Origin: Kitasatospora sp. NBC_01250
Lineage (GTDB): Bacteria; Actinomycetota; Actinomycetes; Streptomycetales; Streptomycetaceae
Assembly (NCBI RefSeq): GCF_036226465.1
Contig: NZ_CP108476.1
Span: forward strand, 8,618,001-8,682,000
Direction: 5' to 3'
Length of the DNA: 64,000 nt
Shown: in pieces, positions 1-8,113 of the stretch
How positions within the stretch are numbered: position 1 is the stretch's first letter
Layout of the letters: each line of letters starts with the position of its first letter
Notes under the pieces: generated by a model
Database searches by the model: none
What the model was told of the DNA's origin: nothing
The model's input: only the letters and a program-made list of their open reading frames with translations
Position numbers and translations under genes: made by a program

Positions 1-115
1 GGTCGGAAGGCACCGCGACGCGGACCAGCGGCCTGACGTTCGCGAGCGGCTCCCAGTCGACCGGACGGCCTCCTCGAAGGCTTTCCCACCCGCTGAACCG
101 AGCAGTGGTATGCGG
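1..115. other. window edge, no gene assigned
   Basis: Both strands stay open here but no recognisable domain or start is visible. It lies downstream of the minus-strand membrane gene that ends at 116 and may hold its terminator or the end of a gene outside the window. Confidence 0.3.
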
Positions 116-649
116 TCAGGAAGCCTTGACGGGGCGCGGTGCCGGTGGTCGGCGCCGGATCGTCGCGATGAGCAGACACAGGGCCGAGAGCGCGAACAGC
201 ACGGCGGTGATCAGGAGCCAGTGCCCGAGGAACGGGCCCGGATCGAGGCCGGTGGTGTTGTGGTAATCGGGGACGCGGCGCAGGACGAGCGGGTACCAGA
301 CGGCGAGCAGGAGCAGCGCGAGGAACGCCGGTACGCGGACGTAGTTGACCTGCGGGAGTCCCGAGTGCCGTCCAGGGCGGCCGAGGCGGTTGGCGAGGGC
401 TTGGACGGCGCGGTCGGTGAAGGCGTAGAGCGGAAGCAGCAGGAGGTCGTGGGCGAGGGCTGCGCCGACGAACCACAGGGCGACCTTGACCGGTTCGCCC
501 TTCAGGAGCCGGATCCCGGCGTAGCCGGCCAGGGCGAAGGAGCAGAGCACGAGGAGCAGGTGCAGGGGGGAGGCTCCGTATCGGCGGTGCGAGCCGTCGC
601 GGCTCGGCCGCACGCGGGGCGGAGAGTCGGAGGGTCGGCGGCGTGTCAC
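116..649 (-). CDS. small integral membrane protein next to the molybdopterin oxidoreductase
   Basis: A 177-residue protein with about four hydrophobic segments (for example around LLLVLCSFALAGYAGI and ALWFVGAALAHDLLLLPLYA) and a basic C-terminus. I do not recognise the family. The GTG start overlaps the TGA stop of the oxidoreductase gene by four bases (GTGA), so the two are almost certainly translationally coupled. A membrane partner, electron carrier or stability factor for the oxidoreductase is an inference from this arrangement. Longer open frames over the same DNA are frame shadows caused by high GC. Confidence 0.75.
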   Translation of the reverse strand: MTRRRPSDSPPRVRPSRDGSHRRYGASPLHLLLVLCSFALAGYAGIRLLKGEPVKVALWFVGAALAHDLLLLPLYAFTDRAVQALANRLGRPGRHSGLPQVNYVRVPAFLALLLLAVWYPLVLRRVPDYHNTTGLDPGPFLGHWLLITAVLFALSALCLLIATIRRRPPAPRPVKAS

Positions 650-2151
650 GAGTCGGCTCCGAAGGTGAGGCGGGTGACCCACTTGGTGTTGTGGACGCCG
701 GGGTTGGCGGGGACGATGATCCGGGCCGGGTAGCCGTGGTCGGGCGAGAGGTCGGCGCCGTTGACGCGCAGGGCCAGCAGGGAGTGCGGGTGACGGACCT
801 GGTTGTCGCGCAGGACGGTCGAGCTGAAGGACCCGCCGCGCTCCACGGACTCGACGAAGACCTCGGGCAGGTCGTCGTGCAGTCCGACCAGGGCCGCCAA
901 GTCGCTCAGGCGCACGCCACTCCAGTGCTGGTCGGGCGTGGACCAGCCTTCCACGCAGGCGATCGGCAGGGCGGCGGTGCTCTGCGGCAACTGCCTCACC
1001 TGGTCCAGCGTCAGGATGCGCTCCTGCCCGGGTGCGCGGACGGTCAGGCGCCAGCCGGGGCCGATGTCGGCAGACCGGATGCCGACCGAGGCGGCCGTCT
1101 TGTTGATCTGGAAGCCGTTCGGCCCGGTGCCCGGGTTCTGCCCGTGTGGAGCGAGCAGGGCCGTCCTGCGCAGCGCGCCGCCGATGCTCTGACCGGCCGT
1201 CACCACGAAGAGTGCCAGGGAGCCCGCGCCGACCATGCCCAGAGCGCCGCGCCGGGAGAGGGTGGCCTTCGCCGGTCGGGGGGAGACCAGGCCGGTGTCG
1301 TCGAGGGGTTCGGGCACGGTGGCGGCGGTGGGGGTGCGCAGTTCGGTGCGCAGGCGGCGGCTGCGCAGGGCGCGGGTCATCCGTCCGAGGCGGAAGGTGA
1401 CGTGGACGACGAAGGCGCCGATGAAGACCCAGGCGCCGTAGAAGTGCAGGGTGTAGAAGGATCCGGGGAAGATGTAGTGCAGCTGGATGTTGAGCAGGCC
1501 GGTGATGAACTCGAAGAGCGCGCCGCCGACCAGGAGCAGCAGCGAGAGCCGCTCCAGCCCCTGGGCGGGTGAACGGACCGGTGGCCAGGAGAAGAGCTTG
1601 GGGATGACGGACCAGAGCTTGGCCAGCAGCACCGGGACGAGCACCACGCCGAGGGTGACGTGCACACCCTGGTTGAGCCGGTAGAGCCAGCTGGGGCCGG
1701 TCGGCCAGGCGAAGAGGTAGAAGCCCAGCCAGCCCTTGTCCGGAGTCTGGTCGTTGACCGCCGCGAGGTCCGGGTTGTAGGCGGCGTAGGAGAGCAGTCC
1801 GGTCACGAACATCACCGTGATGCCGACCAGCAGGACCAGGCCGAGGACCGCGGTCAGCCACGGCCCGCGCAGCGGACTGCGCCAGAACTCCGGTCGCGCG
1901 GGGCCGGGCGGCGGGCCCGCGGCGAGCGCCGTCCGAAGCCGCCCGGTCCTCGTGCTCTCCTTCGGGAGGGTGGGCTCGGCGGGCCCGGGGCGGCCGTCGG
2001 CCGGCCCGTCTGCTGCGGTCGCCCCGCCGCGGCCCTGGTGAGCATCGAGCCCGGGAGTGCCGGCGGGCTCCCGCTCCGGTCCCGGTTGCGGCGCGGGCTG
2101 CGGCAGGTCGCGGGGGGTCGGTCGGCGGGCGTCGCCGTCATCGGTATCCAT
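646..2151 (-). CDS. cytochrome b561-like / molybdopterin-binding oxidoreductase fusion
   Basis: A 501-residue protein. After a Pro-rich cytosolic N-terminus of about 100 residues comes a multi-helix cytochrome b region with membrane-embedded histidines (for example in VHVTLGVVL and AFVVHVTFRL), then a further hydrophobic segment and an extracytoplasmic sulfite-oxidase/YedY-type molybdopterin domain. The domain shows the Mo-ligand cysteine in IACVEGWS and the conserved DHGYPARIIVP stretch. Known members of the fold act on sulfite or on methionine sulfoxide. The ATG at 2151 is chosen because AAGGA lies at normal spacing; an in-frame start 14 codons upstream lacks this. The gene is divergent from a methylthioadenosine phosphorylase. 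Action on a thioether or sulfoxide outside the membrane is an inference. Confidence 0.85.
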   Translation of the reverse strand: MDTDDGDARRPTPRDLPQPAPQPGPEREPAGTPGLDAHQGRGGATAADGPADGRPGPAEPTLPKESTRTGRLRTALAAGPPPGPARPEFWRSPLRGPWLTAVLGLVLLVGITVMFVTGLLSYAAYNPDLAAVNDQTPDKGWLGFYLFAWPTGPSWLYRLNQGVHVTLGVVLVPVLLAKLWSVIPKLFSWPPVRSPAQGLERLSLLLLVGGALFEFITGLLNIQLHYIFPGSFYTLHFYGAWVFIGAFVVHVTFRLGRMTRALRSRRLRTELRTPTAATVPEPLDDTGLVSPRPAKATLSRRGALGMVGAGSLALFVVTAGQSIGGALRRTALLAPHGQNPGTGPNGFQINKTAASVGIRSADIGPGWRLTVRAPGQERILTLDQVRQLPQSTAALPIACVEGWSTPDQHWSGVRLSDLAALVGLHDDLPEVFVESVERGGSFSSTVLRDNQVRHPHSLLALRVNGADLSPDHGYPARIIVPANPGVHNTKWVTRLTFGADS

Positions 2152-2335
2152 GGGGCGTCCTTCGTTCGTGCACAGGGGCGGCCACGTCGGCACGACGATA
2201 GGACGCGACAGGAGGCGGAGGACGGTAGGCAGGGCGTGGACGTTCGGGAATCGTAAGGTCGACCACCGCCGGCGAAGGGTGTGCCGCTCCTAAGCTGTGA
2301 GGGGACATCTCCGGCGAATGGGTCAGGACATGACG

Positions 2336-3217
2336 ATGAATCAGGTGGTGGACGGCGTGGACGCACAGGCGGAGGTCGGGGTGATCGGCGGCTCCGGGTT
2401 GTACGCGCTGATGGACGAGGTCAGCGAGGTGGTGGTCGACACGCCGTACGGTCCGCCCAGCGATTCGCTCTTCCTGGGCCGGCTGGCGGGGCGCGAGGTG
2501 GCGTTCCTGCCCCGGCACGGGCGGGGACACCGGCTGCCGCCGCATCGGATCAACTACCGGGCCAACCTCTGGGCGCTGCACGCGCTGGGGGTGCGCCAGG
2601 TGGTGGCGCCGTGTGCGGTCGGCGGGCTGCGGCCGGAGTACGGACCCGGCACGCTGGTGGTCCCCGACCAGTTCGTCGACCGGACTTCGGGGCGGCCTCA
2701 GACCTACTACGACGGCCTGCCGCTGGCGGACGGTTCGGTCCCGGAGGTGGTCCACGTGTCGATGGCGGATCCGTACTGCCCGGCCGGGCGCCGGGCGGTG
2801 GCCGAGGCCGCCCGCTCGGCCGACTGGCAGCCGGTGGACGGCGGGACCCTGGTGGTGATCGAGGGCCCGCGCTTCTCGACCCGGGCGGAGTCGCGCTGGT
2901 TCACGGCCAACGGCTGGTCGGTGGTCGGCATGACCGGCCACCCGGAGGCGGTGCTCGCCCGCGAACTGGGCCTCTGCTACACCTCGCTGGCGCTGGTCAC
3001 CGACCTGGACGCCGGGGTGGAGAGCGGCGAGGGCGTCACGCACACCGAGGTGCTGCGGGAGTTCGCCCGCAACGTCGACCGGCTGCGCGGCGTCCTGTTC
3101 AAAGCCCTGGAGGGGCTGCCGGCCGTCCGCGACTGCGTCTGCTCGCATGCTCTGGACGGGCTCGCCACCGGGCTGCCGGGCGTACCGGAGGCCCGGCCCG
3201 GGTCCGGCGCGAGGTGA
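2336..3217 (+). CDS. mtnP: S-methyl-5'-thioadenosine phosphorylase-family protein
   Basis: About 293 residues of the PNP/MTAP family. It would phosphorolyse 5'-methylthioadenosine, a by-product of SAM use, to adenine and 5-methylthioribose-1-phosphate in the cytosol. Visible signatures are GGSGLY at the N-terminus, PRHGRGH, the PDQFVDRTSGR stretch, GPRFSTRAES, and GHPEAVLARELGLCY where related enzymes have MPE. I favour the ATG at 2336, with AGGA seven bases upstream; ATGs at 2318 and 2330 and a GTG at 2297 are alternatives. It sits divergently from the oxidoreductase and upstream of a GT-C glycosyltransferase, which suggests the methylthioribose phosphate may feed an envelope sugar rather than only methionine salvage (inference). 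Confidence 0.85.
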   Translation: MNQVVDGVDAQAEVGVIGGSGLYALMDEVSEVVVDTPYGPPSDSLFLGRLAGREVAFLPRHGRGHRLPPHRINYRANLWALHALGVRQVVAPCAVGGLRPEYGPGTLVVPDQFVDRTSGRPQTYYDGLPLADGSVPEVVHVSMADPYCPAGRRAVAEAARSADWQPVDGGTLVVIEGPRFSTRAESRWFTANGWSVVGMTGHPEAVLARELGLCYTSLALVTDLDAGVESGEGVTHTEVLREFARNVDRLRGVLFKALEGLPAVRDCVCSHALDGLATGLPGVPEARPGSGAR

Positions 3218-3338
3218 GCCGACGCGGCGCCGGGCCCGGGTTCCCGTGCTCCCGCTCGGCCCGCGGGACGGGGCCGGGCAGCCGGCCGTCACCGCCGTTG
3301 CGCTGACGGCTCCGGCCCGGACCGCCCGGGGGTCCGCA

Positions 3339-3357
3339 GGCCCGCTGCCGGCGGGCC
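3339..3357 (+). terminator. possible terminator hairpin after mtnP
   Basis: Seven-base arms GGCCCGC and GCGGGCC enclose a five-base loop, about 120 bases downstream of the phosphorylase stop. There is no T-tract, as is usual in actinomycetes. Weak evidence. Confidence 0.35.
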
Positions 3358-3358
3358 C

Positions 3359-3380
3359 CCTTACGGAATTCGAACGTCGC
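3359..3380 (+). promoter_or_regulatory. 22-bp element, copy 1 (upstream of GT-C gene)
   Basis: It begins CCTTACGGAA and ends ACGTCGC. It matches 19 of 22 bases with a second copy at 6952-6973, in the same strand orientation. This copy lies 46 bases upstream of the GT-C start at 3427. It may be an extracytoplasmic-function sigma promoter or an operator shared by the sugar locus. Confidence 0.45.
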
Positions 3381-3426
3381 CCTGTTGATCCGGTCGGTGG
3401 CTCCGATCCGGTGGCAGGGTGGGCGG

Positions 3427-4887
3427 ATGCCGACCCGTAGCGTCCTGACCTGCCTGCTCGCGCTCGCCGCCCTGGTCGCCGCCTTGGCGGCGACCGTCGC
3501 GGGAGGTGGCACGCTCGCCGACCGCAGCCCGCTGTACGCCTGGTACGCCCTGGACGCCGCCCTGTTCGCGATCAGCGTGCTGGTGCTGCGGCGGGTGCCG
3601 GGCCGGCACGTCGTGCCGCTGGTGCTTGCGGGCAGCGCGGCCGTCGCCGCGGTGGGCCTGCTGGCGCCGCCGCGCACCAGTGATGACGCCTACCGCTACG
3701 TCTGGGACGGCCGGGTGCAGGCGGCCGGTGTCTCTCCGTACGCGTACGCGCCGGATGCTCCGGTCCTCGCCCGGCTGCGGGATCCGGGACTGTTCCCGGT
3801 GACCGGCAGCTGCACCGGGTGGGACGAGCGAAGGACGGCGGCCGGCGACTGCACCCGGATCAACCGGCCCGCCGTGCACACCATCTACCCGCCCGTCGCG
3901 GAGGCGTGGTTCCTCGGCGTGCACCCCTTCGGCGGCGGCGTCCGCGGGGTGCAGGCGGCCGGTGCCCTGCTGGCGGTGGCCACCACGGCGGTGCTGCTGC
4001 TGGTCGGCGGCGGGGACCGGCGGGCCGCGCTGTGGGGCTGGTGCCCGGGGGTGAGCGTGTGGTCGGTCAACGACGCGCACATCGACACCCTCGGCGCGCT
4101 GCTGATGGCCGCGGGCCTGGGCTGCGCCGCGTGGCGCCAAGGGGAGCGGCGCGCGCCGGACCGGCCCCGCGACGGGTGGCGCAGGCCGGGGTGGCGGCGG
4201 GCCGGGGCCGGCGGCGCACTGCTCGGCGGGGCCATCGCCACCAAGCTGCTTCCGGCTCTGGCGCTGCCCGGTGCGTTGTCCGGCGTGCTGGCCCGCCGGC
4301 CGGCCCGGCGGGACCTGGTCGTCCTGGCGGCGGCGTTCGGCGCCTTCGCCGTCTCCTACCTGCCCTACCTGGCCGCCTCCGGGACCGGGGTACTGGGCTA
4401 CCTGCCGGGCTATCTGCGCGAGGAAGGCTACGACGAGGGCCACATCGAGCGGTTCGGCCTGCTGCGGCTGGTGCTGCCCGACTCCCTGGCACCAGGAGCG
4501 GCGTTCCTGCTCCTGGCCGCCGTGGCCCTCGGGGTGCTGCGGCGCGGCGACCCGGCCCGCCCGTGGAGCGGCGCGCTGCTGGTGACCGGTTCGGCGTTGC
4601 TGCTGGTGGCGCCGAACTACCCCTGGTACGGGCTGCTCGTGGTGGCCCTGGTCGCGCTCGACGGACGCTGGGAGTGGTTGGCGGTGCCCGCCGCCGGCCA
4701 GGTGCTCTATCTGGCAGAGGGGGCCCTGCCGGTGCAGCAGGCCGCCTACGGTGCCGCCCTGCTCTGCGTGCTGATCGGCGCGCTGCTGCGGCGGCGGTTC
4801 GCGCCGGTGGCGACACGCGGTGACGCCGACGCGACCACGGCTGGGGCAGGCGCGGCAGGGGATGCCGCGCTGCCCGTGACCCGCTGA
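3427..4887 (+). CDS. GT-C (GT87/DUF2029-like) polyprenyl-phosphate-dependent glycosyltransferase
   Basis: About 486 residues with many hydrophobic helices throughout. The first external loop carries acidic and aromatic residues typical of GT-C enzymes (TSDDAYRYVWDGR, then GVSPYAYAPDAP) and a YPP motif further on. GT-C enzymes of this type move a sugar from a polyprenyl phosphate carrier onto a glycan outside the membrane. The ATG at 3427 follows AGGGTGG at normal spacing. Its family resembles the mycobacterial membrane enzyme Rv0541c, which acts in lipoarabinomannan cap modification. It converges with the methyltransferase gene, 15 bases away. Donor and acceptor cannot be read from the sequence. 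Confidence 0.8.
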   Translation: MPTRSVLTCLLALAALVAALAATVAGGGTLADRSPLYAWYALDAALFAISVLVLRRVPGRHVVPLVLAGSAAVAAVGLLAPPRTSDDAYRYVWDGRVQAAGVSPYAYAPDAPVLARLRDPGLFPVTGSCTGWDERRTAAGDCTRINRPAVHTIYPPVAEAWFLGVHPFGGGVRGVQAAGALLAVATTAVLLLVGGGDRRAALWGWCPGVSVWSVNDAHIDTLGALLMAAGLGCAAWRQGERRAPDRPRDGWRRPGWRRAGAGGALLGGAIATKLLPALALPGALSGVLARRPARRDLVVLAAAFGAFAVSYLPYLAASGTGVLGYLPGYLREEGYDEGHIERFGLLRLVLPDSLAPGAAFLLLAAVALGVLRRGDPARPWSGALLVTGSALLLVAPNYPWYGLLVVALVALDGRWEWLAVPAAGQVLYLAEGALPVQQAAYGAALLCVLIGALLRRRFAPVATRGDADATTAGAGAAGDAALPVTR

Positions 4888-4902
4888 GCTCCTGACTGGT
4901 CG

Positions 4903-5574
4903 TCACCTCGGCCGGGCCGGCGTCCTCTTCCGCAGGGCGACGAAACACCGGCCGTGCGAGGTCCACCGCTCGGCCTCGGCGAGTCCGGCCGGCCGGGCAC
5001 GCCGGGCCGCGGCGTCCGCACCCAGCCGCGCCCAGGCGAACGGCGGACCGACCCGCCCGTCCGGCCCCTCGACCCGGACCTCGACGCGCTCGTCGATCTC
5101 CCGGGGCTCCACCTCGACCAGCAGCAGCCCGCCCGGGGCGATCAGCTCGGCGCCGCGCCGCAGCAGCGCGTCCGGGTCGCCGCCGATCCCCAGGTTCCCG
5201 TCGGCCAGCAGCGCGGCGCCCCAACGGCCCTCGGCGGGCAGCCGGTCGAAGACCGAACGGCAGATCGCCGCGGCACCGAGCCCCCGGGTGCGCTCCACCG
5301 CGGCACCGGTGAGGTCGACGCCGAGGGCCGGTACGCCGAGCGCGAGCAGTGCGGCCACCAGGCGCCCGGGGCCGCAGCCCAGGTCCAGGACCGGTGCGGC
5401 CAGGCGGGCGCAGCGCCGCAGCAGGCTGTGGTCCGCGCCCGCGGCCGGCCCGCACCAGCGCTCGATGTCGAGGTGGATCCGGCCGCCGTCGGCGCGGCGC
5501 AGCCACAGCGGGCCCCGCCCGGTGACAACGGCCTCGACGAACGGGTCGTCGACCCACGCAGCGGTGGCCGTCAC
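4903..5574 (-). CDS. class I SAM-dependent methyltransferase
   Basis: A 223-residue protein with Rossmann motif I DLGCGPGRLVAALLA, an acidic LGVDLTG after it, and APGGLLLVEVEP at the position of motif IV. The N-terminus resembles methyltransferases associated with TIGR04282-type glycosyltransferases. The GTG start overlaps the stop of the upstream glycosyltransferase fusion by four bases (GTGA), indicating a coupled operon with 5571-6914 and probably 7049-8104. The substrate is unknown. A small sugar, nucleotide-sugar or lipid-linked intermediate made by its neighbours is a reasonable inference. Confidence 0.85.
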   Translation of the reverse strand: MTATAAWVDDPFVEAVVTGRGPLWLRRADGGRIHLDIERWCGPAAGADHSLLRRCARLAAPVLDLGCGPGRLVAALLALGVPALGVDLTGAAVERTRGLGAAAICRSVFDRLPAEGRWGAALLADGNLGIGGDPDALLRRGAELIAPGGLLLVEVEPREIDERVEVRVEGPDGRVGPPFAWARLGADAAARRARPAGLAEAERWTSHGRCFVALRKRTPARPR

Positions 5575-6914
5575 CCCGCCGCCTCCGGCGCGAGAGCGAG
5601 TGAGCGCAGGCAGTCGGCGAAGCGGCTGTCCGGTGCGGCCGCCGCGACCTGGTGCGCGTCGGGCGGGGTGTCGACGTCGGTGAGCTCGGGCAGCCGGACG
5701 ACCGCCAGACCGGCGTCGGCGAGCCGGCCGAGCAGGGCGGGACCGGTGCCTGCGGTGGACATCGGCAGGTCCACCAGCAGGTGCCGGGCCAACTCCGCGG
5801 TGGGCCGGGCCAGTCCGAGGGCCCAGAAGCCGCCGTCCGTCGCGGGGCCGTACCAGGCGTCGGCCCCGGCCCGGGCGGCCGGGGAGAGGGGCTCGGCCAG
5901 CATCGGCGCGGTCAGTTGCGGGGTGTCCATGCCGACCAGCAGCGCGGGTGCGGTGGGGGCCGAGCGGGCGGCGTGCGCGAAGGCAGCCGCGAGTCTCCGG
6001 TCCAGTCCGCCGGTGGTCTGCGGGACCACCCGCCACCCGGGCGGCAGCCAGTTCCCCGGCTCGCCGTCCAGGACCAGCAGCCGCTGCCCGGCGGGGACGG
6101 TGGCGAGTGTGTGCAGGGTGTCCACGAGGGCGGCCTCGGCCAGGGCGGCGGCCTGCTCGGGTGTGCAGGGCGGGGTCAGCCGGGTCTTCACCCGCCCGGG
6201 CACCGGCGCCTTGGCGATCACCAGCAGGGTGGGCGGGGGAGCGGCGAGCACGGCGCGCATGTCGCGCACCGCCTGCCGGGTGCCACGCAGGGTGCCGGTG
6301 ACCTTGGAACGTCCCGAGCGCGGCAGGTAGTCGACGGACGTCTCGGCGATCCGCATCCCGGCCGCAGCGGCGGCGAGCACCATCTCCAGCGGATATCCCG
6401 AGCGCCGGTCGCCCAGCCCGAGTGCCAGCAGGCGCTCGCGGCGCGCCGCGCGCATCGGGCCGAGGTCGTGCAGCGGCGCCCCGGTCCTGGCCCGCAGTCG
6501 GCGGGCCAGCACGGCGTTGGCCAGCCGCGCGTGCACTGGCCAGGCCCGGGCGCTGACGGGCCGTCGGCGGGCGAGCACCAGGTCGGCCGTACCGGCGGCC
6601 ACAGGATCGGTGACGCGCGGGAGCTGGGCGGGATCCAGCGAGCCGTCACAGTCGAGGAAGCAGACCAGTTCGGCCCTCGCCGCGAGCAGACCCGCGTGGC
6701 AGGCGGCGCCGAAGCCGCGCCGGGGCTCCTCGACGACGGTCGCGCCCAGCGAGCGGGCCAGGTCGGCCGAGCCGTCCCGGGAGCCGTTGTCCACGACGAT
6801 CGCCCGCCAGCCGGGCGGGATCCGCCCCAGGACCCAGGGCAGGGCCGTGGCCTCGTCAAGGCACGGCAGCACGACATCGACGGAGAGTGAGGGGGGAGAG
6901 ATCACGTCGACCAC
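5571..6914 (-). CDS. GT2 glycosyltransferase fused to DUF2064 (TIGR04282-like) domain
   Basis: A 447-residue two-domain protein. Residues 1 to about 225 are a GT2 domain of the dolichyl-phosphate-sugar-synthase type (VVLPCLDEATALPWVL, VVDNGSRDGS, FLDCDGSLDP with the metal-binding acidic residues). The rest is a DUF2064/CofC-like nucleotidyltransferase fold (AKAPVPGRVKTRL, GMDTPQLT, DGGFWALGL). Related domains are separate neighbouring genes in Mycobacterium (Rv0539 and Rv0540, as I recall). A plausible job is activation of a sugar phosphate followed by transfer to polyprenyl phosphate, giving the donor for the GT-C enzyme (inference). There are no membrane helices. The next gene overlaps its stop. 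Confidence 0.85.
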   Translation of the reverse strand: MVDVISPPSLSVDVVLPCLDEATALPWVLGRIPPGWRAIVVDNGSRDGSADLARSLGATVVEEPRRGFGAACHAGLLAARAELVCFLDCDGSLDPAQLPRVTDPVAAGTADLVLARRRPVSARAWPVHARLANAVLARRLRARTGAPLHDLGPMRAARRERLLALGLGDRRSGYPLEMVLAAAAAGMRIAETSVDYLPRSGRSKVTGTLRGTRQAVRDMRAVLAAPPPTLLVIAKAPVPGRVKTRLTPPCTPEQAAALAEAALVDTLHTLATVPAGQRLLVLDGEPGNWLPPGWRVVPQTTGGLDRRLAAAFAHAARSAPTAPALLVGMDTPQLTAPMLAEPLSPAARAGADAWYGPATDGGFWALGLARPTAELARHLLVDLPMSTAGTGPALLGRLADAGLAVVRLPELTDVDTPPDAHQVAAAAPDSRFADCLRSLALAPEAAG

Positions 6915-6951
6915 GCTAAGGGCGGCAGGGGTCCCCGTGGCCGCAGCGACG

Positions 6952-6973
6952 CCTTACGGAAGTGGGACGTCGC
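6952..6973 (+). promoter_or_regulatory. 22-bp element, copy 2
   Basis: Second copy of the CCTTACGGAA...ACGTCGC element, 19/22 identical to 3359-3380. It lies 38 bases upstream of the minus-strand glycosyltransferase start but in the opposite orientation to that gene. The two copies flank the GT-C, methyltransferase and GT2 genes as direct repeats. Confidence 0.45.
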
Positions 6974-7048
6974 GGTGGCCACCGGCCCGGGATGCGCCGT
7001 TCGGCCGCCACCCGTTCAGCGCCCCACCCCGTTCGGCTGCTCGCCGGC

Positions 7049-8104
7049 TCAGCACCGCAGCGGTGCGCCGGCGAACTCGGCCATGCCCTCCTCGAACGAC
7101 ACCCGTGGCCGCCAGCCGAGTTCGGCACGCAGCCGACCCGAGTCGGCGGTGATGTGCCGGACGTCGCCCAGCCGGTACTCGCCCGTGACCACCGGAGCCG
7201 GGCCGCCATGGGCGGCAGCCAGGGCCTCGGCCATCTCGCCCACCGTGTGGACGCTGCCGCTGCCGACGTTGTACGCCCTGATGCTGCCCGGCGCCCGCCC
7301 GCCCACCTCCACCAGCGCCGCCAGGTTGGCCGCGGCCACGTCCGTCACATGGACGAAGTCACGCCGCTGGCAACCGTCTTCGAACACCCGGGGGGCTTCG
7401 CCCCGGGCCAGCGCCGAGCGGAACAGCGAGGCGACCCCGGCGTACGGGGTGTCGCGTGGCATCCCCGGCCCGTAGACGTTGTGGTAGCGGAGCGTCAGGA
7501 CTGTTCCCTGGCACGCCCGGGCCCAGGCGGCTGCCAGGTGTTCCTGGGCCAGCTTCGTCACGGCGTACACGTTCCGGGGATCGCCCGGTGCCTCCTCGTC
7601 CACCAGCCCGGGCCGCAGCGCGGTGCCGCAGCGCGGGCACGGCGGCTCGAACCGCCCCGCGGCCAGGTCGGCGGGGCGGCGCGGTCCGGGGGCGACGTCG
7701 CCGTGCTCCGGGCAGTGGTACCGGCCTTCGCCGTACACCACCATCGAACCGGCCAGCACCAGCCGCCGCACACCCGCCCGGGCCATCCCGGCGAGCAGGA
7801 CGGCCGTCCCCAGCTCGTTGCAGCCGACGTATGCGGGCGCGTCGTCGAGGTCCAGCCCCAGACCGACCATCGCGGCCTGGTGGCAGACCGCGTCCACCCC
7901 CGCCAGCGCCCCTGCCACCACTTCGGCATCGCGCACGTCCCCCCGCACCGCCGAGCACCCCTCGGGCAGGTCCGGCAACCGCCCCGACGGGTGCACCGCA
8001 GGCAGCAGCGCATCCAGCACCCGCACCCCGTGCCCGGCCGCGACCAACTCGCGCACCACGGCCGAACCGATGAACCCGGCACCGCCGGTGACCAGAATCT
8101 CCAT
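7049..8104 (-). CDS. NAD-dependent sugar epimerase/dehydratase (SDR) with zinc-ribbon-like insert
   Basis: A 351-residue extended SDR. The N-terminal TGGAGFIGS binds NAD, GDVRD follows, and the catalytic YxxxK is Y180/K184 in YAVTK. C-terminal sequence RDFVHVTDVAAAN is typical of nucleotide-sugar epimerases. Between residues about 128 and 172 an insert carries a CPEH pair (C131, H134) and a CPRC pair (C156, C159), spaced like a zinc ribbon. It is the first gene of a minus-strand set with 5571-6914 and 4903-5574, separated from the former by 134 bases. It probably makes or inverts the sugar used by the glycosyltransferases. The exact substrate is not predictable. Confidence 0.85.
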   Translation of the reverse strand: MEILVTGGAGFIGSAVVRELVAAGHGVRVLDALLPAVHPSGRLPDLPEGCSAVRGDVRDAEVVAGALAGVDAVCHQAAMVGLGLDLDDAPAYVGCNELGTAVLLAGMARAGVRRLVLAGSMVVYGEGRYHCPEHGDVAPGPRRPADLAAGRFEPPCPRCGTALRPGLVDEEAPGDPRNVYAVTKLAQEHLAAAWARACQGTVLTLRYHNVYGPGMPRDTPYAGVASLFRSALARGEAPRVFEDGCQRRDFVHVTDVAAANLAALVEVGGRAPGSIRAYNVGSGSVHTVGEMAEALAAAHGGPAPVVTGEYRLGDVRHITADSGRLRAELGWRPRVSFEEGMAEFAGAPLRC

Positions 8105-8113
8105 ACGGCGACG

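Noticed and set aside
7049..8104. Plain GalE UDP-glucose 4-epimerase
   Set aside because: The zinc-ribbon-like insert and the neighbourhood argue for a specialised sugar substrate; only the general SDR epimerase class is supported.
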